Shown here: one piece after another, positions 34,006 to 45,915 of the stretch
Position numbering within the stretch: position 1 is the first letter of the stretch
Layout: the number at the start of each line of letters is the position of its first letter
Assembly (NCBI GenBank): GCA_027922465.2
Contig: BQMF02000334.1
Location: 124,001-188,000, forward strand
Direction of reading: 5' to 3'
From: Turritopsis dohrnii
Taxonomy: Eukaryota > Cnidaria > Hydrozoa > Anthoathecata > Oceaniidae
DNA: 64,000 bases
Translations under genes and position numbers: made by a program
Notes under the pieces: generated by a model
What the model was told of the DNA's origin: nothing
Databases searched by the model: none
Seen by the model: the letters and a program-made list of their open reading frames with translations, nothing else

Positions 34006-37000
34006 GTTGTGCGCAGTTATGTAATTATTTTGCGCAGATATGTAATTTTTGAGCTGCGCAGTAATGTAATTGAGTGCTGCGTAGATATGTAAAATGCGGA
34101 CTTTTTTATGGTTAAATGTTCGTTTGATAAGAACTCAGTTTTGAAGGTTTTGATTTCAAATTTGAGGGTCATTGTTCCAAAATTTGTGTCAAAAGGGGAT
34201 TTTAGGCCCAATTTAGTCCAAATTTATAGAACGATCCGTTTCTTTCGAAAATTTACACGAAGGAAAATTCGAAGATTCTGATTTCAGAGATGAGGGCAAT
34301 TTTTCGAAAATTTGGGTAAAAAGGGGATTTTAGGCCTAATTTGGTCCAAATTTACAAAATTTGCACCTTTTTTCTGTGTATTGATAAGAATATGTTTACG
34401 AAGAAGCTGCAGAGATGTGGGGGTCCTCGAAAAGAAAAACTTAATTAAGGTGATTCTCACTGAGTGAGACAGACATCTCTTATTTTTCTTTCATTTTTTT
34501 CATTTTTTTCATTTATCAATATGGATAAAGAATTCAAGTATCCTAAAAAAATCTGAAAAACCCTAACATTTTTATGAACCAACAAAGCAAAACAAAACAT
34601 TCTGGAGCAAAATCGACGTTTGATGCGCTCCTAATTAAAGCTAAACAATTTAGCTTTATTGGACGTGCTGCCGTGAAATACTCGAGCCACGGATCTTTCG
34701 GATTGGATTCTCTTTCGAGAAAAATAACTGTCAATTGAGTGAGCGGGAGGACAATTGAACAAAAGCTGATAAATTAATACTGTAGACAACTTTATCTTAT
34801 ATCACCGAAGGGCGTAAATACAAATTCAATCTCTACAAAATCCTACGATCTGCGTATCCTACGCCCTTGCTCAGACGATATGAAAATTACACTTCAAATT
34901 GACAGATTGAAGAAATAGGTTCATTTCTTATAAAGAAATTTTTTATAAAAACATAAATAAACGCATCTTCTGCGCAATCCCAACTTACCTTATGATATGC
35001 TAGGTCCGGATAGTGACAATGTACCAAAATTTAAAGCTTTGTTTCTTATAAATAACATTCTTATAAAAGAGTCTGTTATAAAAAAGGTCTCGCTGACACG
35101 AAAAAATAAAATTGGTTCAAATAGGTTTTTATTATGTTTTTCCGATTCTTCAGGTCTTATATTTTCAGAAAAACATAGCTTTTTGATGACTGTGTCTCGA
35201 AATTTTCAAAAATCGAGACTTTATATAATGCTGGTAACAAATTTATTTTGTCGGACGGAATTTTTTCTATTTAAGTTTATAGATCTCTAAAAGATCACAT
35301 AGGTTTTGCTAAGGTATTGCTTTATGACAATTCAAAGCTTATAAAACAACTTCATTGGAAAAGTAAGGCATCAAATCTTCCCGAAAAGAATTATGGTTCA
35401 AAAAATCGTTTAAGTCAATGCTCCCTATTATTTTTCCGTCCGACAATAAAGTCAAATCAAAAAAGTTCTTCATAGCAAAATAAAGGACAACTACCAAATG
35501 TTTATGTTTCTAAAGTATCGATGTATATAAGAAAGACTATCATTTTAACTTGAAATACCTAATGTTGGTTTCTTATTGTCTGGAATTGCGATTTATTTTG
35601 AATGATTCCGTCCGACAAAAATAGACGAAAACTTTCTTCACCTCCAACCACCTCCAGAACATCAAAAAAGTTCTTATTTCTTTCTCCTAAACTCTTACCG
35701 ACTTACTTAATTTAGAAGGTCTAACGATAATCCCCCTCCTTGGGAATTGCCCCGCGGGAAATTGTCCCCGGAGCATTGATCCCCCCCACCCCCTCAACCA
35801 ATTTTGAATTCAATAAATTTCTCATGCTATTTGCATGTTTTATCCAATTTCAAATAATCATTCAACCAAGTTATTGCTTCGAATTCAAAATTCAAATTTG
35901 ATTCGATTCGAAATCACATAATGGTATTCTTATGGCGAAGATGCTGTCATTTGTGGTCATGAATTATCCAATATAACTGACAAAAATCACTGTGCTTTGT
36001 GTTTGGGGGAATACATACAATGTAAAGATGAAGAATGTATGCGATGCCCTGGTTTATGTCAGTAATGGTTTCAGGGACATTGTTTCTTTGAGCAAATTTA
36101 CAACTTGAAGTATTTTTTCTGTTGTATTTGATGTTCCCTTTGATTTATTCACTTTTTGTCGGACGGAAATTTCGAGTGATATTAGTCAAATTATAGCTTT
36201 TCCTGGTTTCCTGGCGGTATAAAACTATAATGTCTTTTGTATTTACCGCAAAATGCAAATAGCTAATGACCTTTTGCTTTTCATCTTTCAAAACGTATGA
36301 TAATTAAAAGTTTTACCAGTTTTTCTGCATTTTCTTGTAATTTAAAAATTGGCCTCTTATATCATGGTGGTAAGTTGGAGACACTCTCTAGAAGTAAGAA
36401 TTAGGTCATTTTTTCCAAAAAAATCTTTATACATTTCTGAGTCAACATCGCTTCCGTCCGACAATTCCGTCCGACAAAACTTCCATTAGGGTGAATTTCG
36501 GCTCATATCGTTAGGTGTTGATCATGTACATGTTAAAAACTTTGTTTACATCGTTTAGTATATACTAAGTTATTATTTAAGGCATATCTCGTATGGAACT
36601 TCATGTTATTTTCGATAGAATAGCTAAAAAACCTTTAGTCTTGTCCAATCTCAATTTCTATCGATTCCGTCCGACAATTTACTTTTCCTTGTGATATTAT
36701 AAATGAAAAAACTTTTTCGATCTCACTCTTAATTGTTTTGAAAGAAGTTGGGTCCATACCAGCTAATCAACACTTAAAAATAGCACAATGGTTTCTCTAA
36801 AGTTTTTTGTGAGCGTTTAAAGTATCGATTTTCCGTCCGACAATTAACTGAATAAAAAAACAGACCCAAAACATGAATACGCTCATTTTCCGCCAATTTA
36901 CCTTTATGAAAGTAATCGAAATTCTTACAAAGAGTTTTTTATTTTAAAATTCTTAATCTTTACACAAAATATAGATTATCATGTCGTTCATAAAAGATTT

Positions 37001-37163
37001 TATAATATATCGCAAAAGCAGTGGTAGTTGAGTGAAAAAAATCTAGAAAAAATACTTGTATTAAAAGGTCCGCATTTTACATATCTGCGCAGCACTCCAT
37101 TACATAACTACGCAGCTCAAAAATTACATTTCTGCGAAAAATAATTACATAACTGCGCACAAC
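34006..37163. mobile_element. 3.16-kb DNA transposon, non-autonomous or decayed
   Basis: GTTGTGCGCAGTTATGTAAT starts the left end and is mirrored exactly at the right end (ATTACATAACTGCGCACAAC, 37144-37163). The inverted ends run about 98 bp and each contain four spaced GCGCAG-TATGTAA-type units. AAATGTT is duplicated at 33999-34005 and 37164-37170, a 7-bp target duplication (8 bp with one mismatch), which fits hAT-like insertion but does not prove it. Inside are eight copies of TTCCGTCCGACAA. There is also a 47-codon frame near 35922-36062 with a zinc-finger-like spacing (NHCALCLGEYIQC, then CMRCPGLCQ and, after a stop, WFQGHC). No intact transposase. Confidence 0.85.
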
Positions 37164-37462
37164 AAATGTTCTTTGTTCGGTGTAGTTCGAAAACTTTTTG
37201 TACTATAATGTAGATGAACGTGTGTAAAACCGAAACAAAGTTTCCTCCATATCAATGATATTTCGTCTGTTGACAACTATATGATGGTTGGTAATTAAAT
37301 TTTTTGAACAGTAAAGGATTGAAGCTTTAACTGCAACACAAAGGCTAAAGTGCATCGTCATTAAACCTTTTTTTAGCTATTTTACGTTATGAAGTAGTTT
37401 AAGCCAAACTAAAAATTCAAAAGTGACATATGATGCGAAACATCTATCATTTTGAACAGATA

Positions 37463-37953
37463 TACCGCCGCCCTCTAATAAACGCCGCCCTCTATTTAAC
37501 GCCGCTCTTTTAGCCGAACATTTGTAGTAAACGGCGCCCTCTAATAAACGCCGCATCTTGGAAAGCGGCGTTTATTAGAAAACGGGCTAAACAAGAATTG
37601 GTTTAATAGTTAATAGTTTTATTTGTTTTCTATCAACAGATTCTTCCATGTTGGCACGAATATTTGATATGTAATTAGTTGCTATAAAGTTTTCATCTCA
37701 TAGAAGAGAACGGCGACAGTGATATTGCTCTTCTTTGGCATTTTTGTGAACACATCTTTTGTGTAAAAAGTTTTCACACAATCTTTTGTAACCTTTTTAA
37801 GGATAAGGAAACATTGCGTAAGTTTGCTTCTGTCCAATTTTTCATTTTGAAATAAACGCCGCCCTCTAATGAACGCCGCCCTCTTTTAAACGCCGCATCC
37901 AAAAACTGGAATTTGTAATAAACGCCGCGGCGTTTACTAGAGGAAATACGGTA
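37463..37953. mobile_element. Non-autonomous element with AATAAACGCCGC repeats
   Basis: TACCGCCGCCCTCTAATAAACGCC at the left pairs loosely with the right end (AACGCCGCGGCGTTTACTAG, ending ATACGGTA). Several AATAAACGCCGCCCTC units sit inside each end. The TACCG...CGGTA ends match the pogo-like pattern at 20964 and 45150. Fragments with the same motif occur near 51468-51515 and 53636-53652. Confidence 0.6.
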
Positions 37954-38090
37954 CTTGAATTAAAATTAAATGCTTTTTTCTAAAAGATTAGCTATGTATT
38001 ATGCGGTTCTATTTAGGAATTGCAGATATAACAGTCAAAAACAATAAAGAGGGTCTAATAAAAAAAGAACAACAATATAAACTTTAATTT

Positions 38091-40318
38091 CACTGACAGT
38101 TTTAGCGGAGTCATTGCGACTCCTGAAAGGGAGTCATTGAACAATGATAACCTAAGGGAGTAAATCAGATGATACAGAGAGCATCTTAAGGGAGTCATTT
38201 TGCTTTTAAGGGGTGTCAATTTCAATTTCCTTAAAATGACCACCTTGAAGGGAATCAATTTGACTCCTTTAAGTGATCATAAGTGAGGTAAGTTAAATGG
38301 CTCTTTAAGGGAGTCATTTCGATGCTCGTTGGAGAGTCAAATCGAAAAACAAAGTCACTTTTTCGCACGTTTTAAAAAAACCTACGTAAGCAATTCTTTA
38401 AATGAGAGTCTCAGATGTCACATAACGGTATAAAAGACTTTACACCTTTAAACAATAAAGATACGGTTATTAACTCTTAAGGGTACTTTCTTTGCTTTTT
38501 ACTAAATAATTATTCTTTTGTATAGATATTTCCCTATATAACCACAAAAATTGTAAACTTATTTTATGCGACCGTACGATCGCATTGAATAAAAAAAAAA
38601 CATCTATAGCTAATTTATCAACTTCACTGGTACACTGGTTTCATTGGTAAACATATACATATTTCATATTAGGAGGTATGTAGTTGTACTATTCTTGGAT
38701 TCCTTTCTTGACGAAATTGAATGTGTCCGCGTGACTGACAGTTTCTTTCGTTTGTTTTCTTGTTCTTAAATAATATTCTATTTATGATAAGTTAGCTTGC
38801 TAACTCCTTAAATTTCTTTTAAAGAACAACAAAACAACACTGCTGACGGCCCACAAAACACGGTCGGTTATGCAGACAGTAACTAAATAAGTTATAAGTA
38901 CGCTGTTTTTCCTTTATCAGTCATAAACTTCAAATGAAAGTATTAGGGGAAAAGCTAAATGATTTTGAATGATTGGCTACTATATTTTGGTTACTTGTGA
39001 CAGTTTTACTTTTTACAGTATTACTTTTTCTTTAGATTCTTATCATGAAATTTTCCTGTCAATTTGATTGCTCTTATAACACAGTCAAATACAAATGGCT
39101 CGTGCAACATTTTTGGAACTTTCATGCAATACAGTGCAGCTTCGCTATTCAATGCAATATTTCTGGATGTGTACTAAAATTCAAAAATCAAAAGAGCTGT
39201 GCAAAAACATCAAAGTTCAACATCTAAACTTGAAGTGACTTTTAGATATCAATGCAAGTGACAATAATCTTGCTGGTGATAGCAGTGATGATGAAGATGT
39301 TGATGACCAGTTTTTTGAGCCGCACTGTTCCATGAATGACAATGATGGTGTAGCAGATATTTTAATTGAACTAAGAGAAGTTCATTATATTACTCAAAGT
39401 GCAATTTTTTTATATGTAATAAAATTATTGGTATAGTTTCATTTGTAAGCGTCATTATTCGGCTGTATGTGACGTAAGTTTTGAAAAGTTTTATCTTATT
39501 TAATCTTTAATCCAAAATTCAATTTTTCTTTGTGTTTCTTTGTATTCACACTATTTTCGAGACAGAATTTGTATTCATCTTGAGTGAGCTATCATTAACA
39601 CAAATACATTCTCAGTCTACCTTTTATTGAAAAGTGAGGGAGATAATCGAATTATAATATATAAAAAAGAAATATTGTATATCGTAGAAATTAAAAAACA
39701 CGCAAAAACTATTTATTGTTAAGAAATATCCAAGTTTGTATATAAGCTATTTGCGTTTTCATAAATGTTTTTGTATGTATATATTCATGGTGTTTAGATG
39801 AAAAGTTTAATACATGATTTCAAGTAAATGGCATTGTTTTCTTAATTATCTTGAGATCACCATGAAATCCGGGGGCAAGATCAGCAAGATGACTAAGCGT
39901 TGAGAAGTGCCTCAATATTATGATACTAAAATGGGAGTCATTTAATATTACACATTATGCCCAGAAGGGCGTCATTTGATATCAGCGCAATGATGTTCTG
40001 AAGGGAGTCATAGCGGATTGAATCTCTTAAGGTGATAAAAAAATGACTCTTGTTTGAGCATTAATTGAAAATGATACTCAAACGGGAGTCACGAAATGAG
40101 AATCGAAAGAGAGTCATTTTCAAACGACTACCTTTGGAGAGTCACAATATCGCCATTTTTGAGAACTGAAAGGGAGTCATTCATGGTAATGAGAAGCTAA
40201 AGGGAGTAAAAAAAGATACTTGTAAGGAAGTCAAAATGACTCGCAAAAGGAGTCGCCACAGGCACTCTGAAATGACTCCCTTAGAGTTCTCATATTGACT
40301 CTCGGAAAATTTTCAGTG
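38091..40318. mobile_element. 2.2-kb CACTG-ended transposon with GGGAGTCA arrays
   Basis: CACTGACAGTTTTAGCGGAG at the left mirrors the right end, which reads CACTGAAAATTTTCCGAGAG on the opposite strand. About 250 bp at the left and 400 bp at the right are packed with AGGGAGTCAT and its reverse ATGACTCCC, the subterminal array style of CACTA/EnSpm-like elements. A + frame at 39045-39227 reads MKFSCQFDCSYNTVKYKWLV with later CNISGC, a zinc-finger-like start. Acidic codons follow at 39248-39410 (SDDEDVDDQFFEPH, then DILIELREVHYITQSAIF). That is the style of transposon-encoded proteins. Target duplication not found. Confidence 0.7.
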
Positions 40319-40731
40319 TTGTTTTGATATTCAAAATATCACTTAAAAAATGCTGGTGTGAAATTTATTCTTTAGAACAGGAAGCGAGAAATACATTTCA
40401 TTGACATAGTCGACATTTATGACTGTCCGATATTGGTATATTTCCTTCCATATAGGCTAGGCTTATACGTTTGTGTTATTTGTTGAGTGTATAAAAGACG
40501 CCATTTGATAGTTCTGTTTAACAGAATAAGATTTCGAATTAATAAGATACCTATTTACAAATGTTTCTCATCAATGAAAAGAAAGAAAACGTTTAAAGCA
40601 AACAAAAGCTTCTTAATTATAAAATCATTGTCATTGCTGTATACAAGTGTTCAGAAAAGATGATATTATATAATTATTAAGCTTTTATTTTTTTAAAATC
40701 TGGTCTTTCTTTTCATTGTAATGAGAATAAC

Positions 40732-41460
40732 GGGTCGGTTACACGTAGACGGGTTGAAAACTGCCCCGGGGCGAAACTTCAGCCCGGGGTAAACTTTTGT
40801 TACGATACACGCAGGTTAAAAACCGGGGTGAAATTCAGCATAAAAAGGTACGTTGCGCACATTTTGAACCTGGTTTGAAAGCAATTTTGTGTATACACGT
40901 CAAAAATCATGCTCAAATCGCCCCGGGGTGAATTTCACTCCTGTCTTATAAACAGGGGTGAAATAAGCCCTGGGGTTGTGTTTAACCCCGGCTATAACGT
41001 GTATACAGACAAAGTGATTTCTTCACAGACAGGGTTGAACTCACCCCGGGGTAAAATTCACCCCGGGGCGAAATTGTACGTGTAACCTACACCTAAGGGG
41101 TCGGTTACACGTAGGCGGGTTGAAAACTGCCCCGGGGCGAAACTTCAGCCCGGGGTAAATTTTTGTTACGATACATGCAGGTTAAAAACCGGGGTGAAAT
41201 TCAGCATAAAAAGGTGAGTTGCGCACATTTTAAACCTGGTTTGAAAGCAATTTTATGCATACACGTCAAAATCATGCTCAAGTCGCCCCGGGGTGAATTT
41301 CGCCCCTGTCTTATAAACAGGGGTGAAATAAGCCCTGGGGTTGTGTTTCACCCCGGCTATAATGTGTATACAGACAAAGTGATTTCTTCACAGACAGGGT
41401 TGAACTCACCCCGGGGTAAAATTCACCCCGGGGCGAAATTGTACGTGTAACCTACCCCTA
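40732..41460. repeat. Two head-to-tail copies of a 366-bp GC-rich foldback element
   Basis: The units 40732-41097 and 41098-41460 are nearly identical. Each starts GGGTCGGTTACACGTA and ends with the inverse TACGTGTAACCTAC. Each holds several CCCCGGGG-type palindromes joined to GGGTGAAATT. The composition contrasts sharply with the AT-rich surroundings. Confidence 0.9.
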
Positions 41461-41462
41461 AG

Positions 41463-43462
41463 ATTTGATACGATGTTATTGTAGTTACAATAAAAAACAC
41501 AATGAGTGTTTGTTGCTTACATCATAATTTCAATACACTTCATGTTGAGGATACACAGAAAAAAAGTCAAAGTTTGTTAACAATGCACGTTGGTATACAC
41601 CGTCGTCTTATCAAATTCTATATAAAATTAAAAAGAACCCACAACATTTACATCTTTTTGACGTCAAGAGTTAATGCTTTCTTTCTTTCTTATTTACAAA
41701 GTTCATAGGACAAACAATTGTTTAGGAAATTACCAACAACAATATCAGAAAAGCTTTCACGTGTTAAAATCAGGCTGATTCTCAGTTTTGTGCATCGTAT
41801 CGTCACGTTTAATGCAATTAATTATTGTTATGTTCTCATAAAACCTTTACACCTCGATTGGTTCAGAAGCACTTGAAAAGGCTTTGCATTGTCAGCCTAA
41901 TAAAATATAAAAGATTTGAAAAGGATTGGCTGACTGATAGGTGTCGCACTATGTGAGTAAAGAAAATAGCAACTGATGTGAAAGACATTTCTAGCCAGTT
42001 ATTTAGTCTATGGACTTTGGTGTTGGTGAGTGTTTATGATAATGTGATGACTGTTATAGGGTGTGGTTTAATAGCCATTATGACCTCTCCTTTGCGTTCT
42101 TAACAAAAACATCAATGGAATCTTCTATTATCATTCAGTTAGGATTTAGTTATGTAAATGTATATTTGGTTAAGTTTTCTTATGTCTTTTTCTACTTTCT
42201 ACAAAATTTGTATTGTTTTCGAAACTCTGAACAATAAAAATAGATTCAGATATGTTGTGAAAAAATCTCATAAATCATTGAAAATTATTTGTACAAAACA
42301 CGGGAAAATTAAAATGCCGCAAATTAGCTAAAATCTCAAGACACAGTCTTGATAATTCAAAATATAATTCAAAAATACAATAATAAGTGGAAAATAATCA
42401 ATCGCATTTACAATTGAGTTTTTAAAAAAGATTTTTGAGACAGTTGTGAACATCGTTGCTTTTTGCGCAACTTTTTAAAGAATCATTTATTAGCGGTTGA
42501 AGATTTTAATAGCGCTGTTAAAGCAAAACCGAGACGAACTTTAACCAAAATATTTCTGATCGCATTTAGCTTAACACGATCTTGAAGGTAATGTTGGAAA
42601 CTGTTTTTTGTAGAAAAGAACGTTTTGTTGTATTCGCTTCGTTAGTTTGGATATTGTTAAGCAACAGTAAAGGGGAAACTGTTATTACAAACAGGTAATA
42701 ATCAATATTCTTTGTATATCGGCGACTAGGGCTTATTTGTAGGCAACATTTCAGTATCTTTTGAAGCTAGTTTTTAAAGCAACAAGCCACAGTGGTAGTT
42801 CAAATGTTAATTACATGTTCACAGTCGAGTCAAGTCGCTTACATATAAATACGAATATATTCCATGCAAACGTTCATCAGTTTCGCCAAATACTCCTGTC
42901 TTTAAACTACTCGTTTCCAATTTGAATAATAGTGCATTTATCATACACAAAAGTTAGTTAGGTTATCGAACAGTTTAACGGAGTTTTTCCTACTCTACTC
43001 CTTGAGTTTTAATGAGAATTAAGAACATAATAAGGACTAGAAAAACCTTGAGAAAATAAGAAAATTGGACCAATGAAATTTTAGTTATTCTTGTAAGAGA
43101 AGTGCGTGGAGGAGTGGAATAGACAGTATGAAAGGGCGTGGCAGATGGAAATAAAAACGCCACAGCAGACCATAAATCGTTTTGCATGTCCTTAATGACA
43201 GTTTTTAAAAAGTTATCAACATAATAGGTTCAATGAATAACTGTATCAGAAAATGGTTAGATCTACGAAAATAAGATCAATTTGTGAATGCCCATCCGTC
43301 TCGAAATCATGAAACCAACGAAAGATAAGTTTCAAATCAAAATCTTGTTAATAAACCTTTTCATGTTTACAAAGAGAAACGACAGAAACATTTTTCACGA
43401 TTTTTTTTTTATTAAGGTTAAGCATGTAATTATTCATAAACTTAGAAACGAGGCGATGTTTG
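41463..43462. other. Two kilobases with no recognised feature
   Basis: Only short ORFs with poor codon character. I saw no splice-linked exons, strong repeats or RNA genes here. Confidence 0.45.
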
Positions 43463-43465
43463 TTA

Positions 43466-43964
43466 AGCCTGGTTCAGACCTGACGACTACAACGATTACG
43501 ACGATTAAAATTCAGTGTAATCGTCGTAATCGCTGTAATCGTATAATGGGAACACTTTTGTAATCGTCGTAATCGCTGTAATCGTATAATGGGAATACTT
43601 TTGTAATCGTCGTAATCGCTGTAATCGTATAATGGGAACACTTTTGCAATCGTCGTAATCGTCATAAACGCCTGGCGCTTACGACGGCAAAATATTAAAA
43701 GATTTTGATATTTTGTCGTCGTAGTCGCTCTATTGTATGTAAAAATCTATTGAATTTTACGTCAATTCCATTGTTTTATGATCGCGAGGGCACGTACTTC
43801 AGATTTTACAAAGAAGTTCAAACTTAACAAGGGAAAGAAGAATCGTATGTTTGAAACAATTTTGAAATTAGTATTTTGAGATACTTGAGAGTGTTCAGAA
43901 TTGGCGATTGGCGATTGATTGATATTTTTTTTAATCGTCGTAATCGTCAGGTCTGAGCTAGGCT
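43466..43964. mobile_element. 499-bp PIF/Harbinger-like MITE with internal tandem repeat
   Basis: AGCCTGGTTCAGACCTGACG at the left mirrors the right end (GTCAGGTCTGAGCTAGGCT). TTA is present on both sides (43463-43465, 43965-43967), the target choice of PIF/Harbinger elements. Inside, a 44-bp unit (TGTAATCGTCGTAATCGCTG...) repeats three times near 43514-43650. Confidence 0.8.
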
Positions 43965-44222
43965 TTATAGAAAGTCGTTAAAGGCCTTACAACAAAACAT
44001 TGTTCAATAAGTCATTTGGAAGCAGATTTTATGTTGTAGCCAATCATCTGTGCCAAGATACGGTTCTCGGCATGTAAGATGAGTATTCTCGGCATGTAAG
44101 ACAAGTATTGTTTATTTCAAATGAGAGGAGAGGAATTAGAATTAAGCAAATGTTTAAACAGGAATTCGGGAAAGGCCTATGGTCATTACTGAGTTATTAC
44201 TATTTTCGAATTTGTTTGTAAA

Positions 44223-44341
44223 TCTGACAAATTTACAGAAATACCACCGCGAAGGAGTGCATTTCTGTGGAAGTATCCATACTATTACATTAAAATTTCT
44301 CTTCATCGCAGTAACTTTTTTTGACGATTTTGTTTACCGGG
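44223..44341. repeat. MITE family 1, copy f
   Basis: ACCGCGAAGGAGTGCATTTC at the left pairs with CTTCATCGCAGTAAC at the right. The end near 44341 is worn (TTTACCGGG). It lies about 25 kb from the nearest other copy. Confidence 0.6.
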
Positions 44342-45149
44342 TTATATGAAGGAAATCGCAGAAGATTGTATCATATCGTACTACCTCGCAAAATACAAAC
44401 ATGTTGATTAGTAATCTTCATGTCTAACAACATAAAAGTTTACTCAAAGTTTGCGGTCAAAACTTTGTTATTTCTATCTGGTTAAACAAGCAAGTCGTTC
44501 ACTTGTTATTTCAGACGAAAATACGAACTTTCAACCACAAAGATAGCGTGATTGCAAATCCTATTTACAGCCATATTTGTAATAGTCCTGCAGTAAAAAG
44601 ATCTTTAGTATGTTTTGTTAATGATCGTCTTAAGGTTAGGATGTGCGTCAAGAATGATTAAGAGAGTATTTTATCAAGATTAATTAACATTATATAAACA
44701 CGAATTTGCACGAATGTTAAGATGCACAGATAATAAATCTTTCACTTAACAAAATTTCATATCAAAAGAAATCTTCGTTTCGCTCAAGAACGTCCGTCTA
44801 ATAAAAATCCACCTAAAATTTCTTTCGAAATTTTGTGGGCGCAGAGGGCGCTTATGGTCTTCTAAGGGAAGTGTATTCTATATTACATCCATGACAGCAA
44901 TATTATGTCATTTGTCTACATCGCGAAATTCTTTTACGACAAGTTCTAGTTATAAGCTCCTGCATTTATAATTAAAATGCTTATTTCATGCTAACTTAGA
45001 ATAAAAAAACATCTAATGTTTCTCGTAAAAGTAAGTGTACTCTAAATTACTAATACATCCTTGCAAGTGTACTCTACATTGCTAATACATTCTTGTATTA
45101 TCGGTATGAAATTTAACCTGATTTTTTTGTTAAAACTTTATTTTGGTTC

Positions 45150-45915
45150 TACCGTAAATGCTCGATTTACCGCCACGGGCGCTTCTTTAAAATTTTGACT
45201 TTGAGGGTGGGCGCTTATTCGAGAGAGAGCGCTAAAACGAGAATGGTGCTTATAAAAAACCCCTCGTTTTTGTGTGGTGGGCGTGGGCGCTTATTCGTGA
45301 TGGGCGTTTTTGTGTCAAGAAAGAGTTTCTTTTTAGGAACTATGATGGTTGTGAAATAACAAAACATATATGTTCCTCTATAGATAATGTTTTTTTTAGC
45401 ATAAATGTTTATGACTGAATATCCTCTACACCAATAAAATCGTCCTCGATGTCGTCATCTCGTCCAACATAAAAACTTCCTTTGTCACCTCTTCTACGTT
45501 CGAATTAGTTACACTATGCGATGAAAACAGATTAGTTTCATCCTCCGCAACCCGTAACACCTGCATTTGTGTTTTGAGCATTCCTTTGCCCGCCGCACAA
45601 AGGCTGTGATTCTTTGAAACAGTGAATATGGTCATCCTCAGAATCATCAACTTTTGTATTTAGTACACATAACTTAAATGGTCGTTTAATGGTATCAGCT
45701 GATAAGGATGACCACGATTCTACCACATCGTTCTTTTCTTCCTAGATATCCAAATAAGCGCCCCCTTTGGCTCTAAAATTAGATTAAATATCTATTAATC
45801 GCCCATGGGCGCTTATTCGAGGGGGCGCTTATAAAAATTTCACAAAAAAGGGTGGGCGCTTATTCAAGAAGGGCGCTTATTCGAGAGTGGGCGGTAAATC
45901 GAGCATTTACGGTAA
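45150..45915 (-). mobile_element. Pogo-like transposon fragment, 766 bp
   Basis: TACCGTAAATGCTCGATTTA is repeated in perfect inverse at the right end (TAAATCGAGCATTTACGGTA), giving 25-bp TIRs with TA borders. GGGCGCTTATTCGA motifs fill both subterminal parts. On the minus strand near 45754-45540 a frame reads ESWSSLSADTIKRPFKLC followed by acidic residues, which resembles the end of pogo/Tigger DDE transposases. It is too short to be active. Confidence 0.75.

Noticed and set aside
41163..41450. 95-codon + strand ORF
   Set aside because: It lies wholly inside a GC-rich foldback element whose near-identical neighbour has no equal frame.
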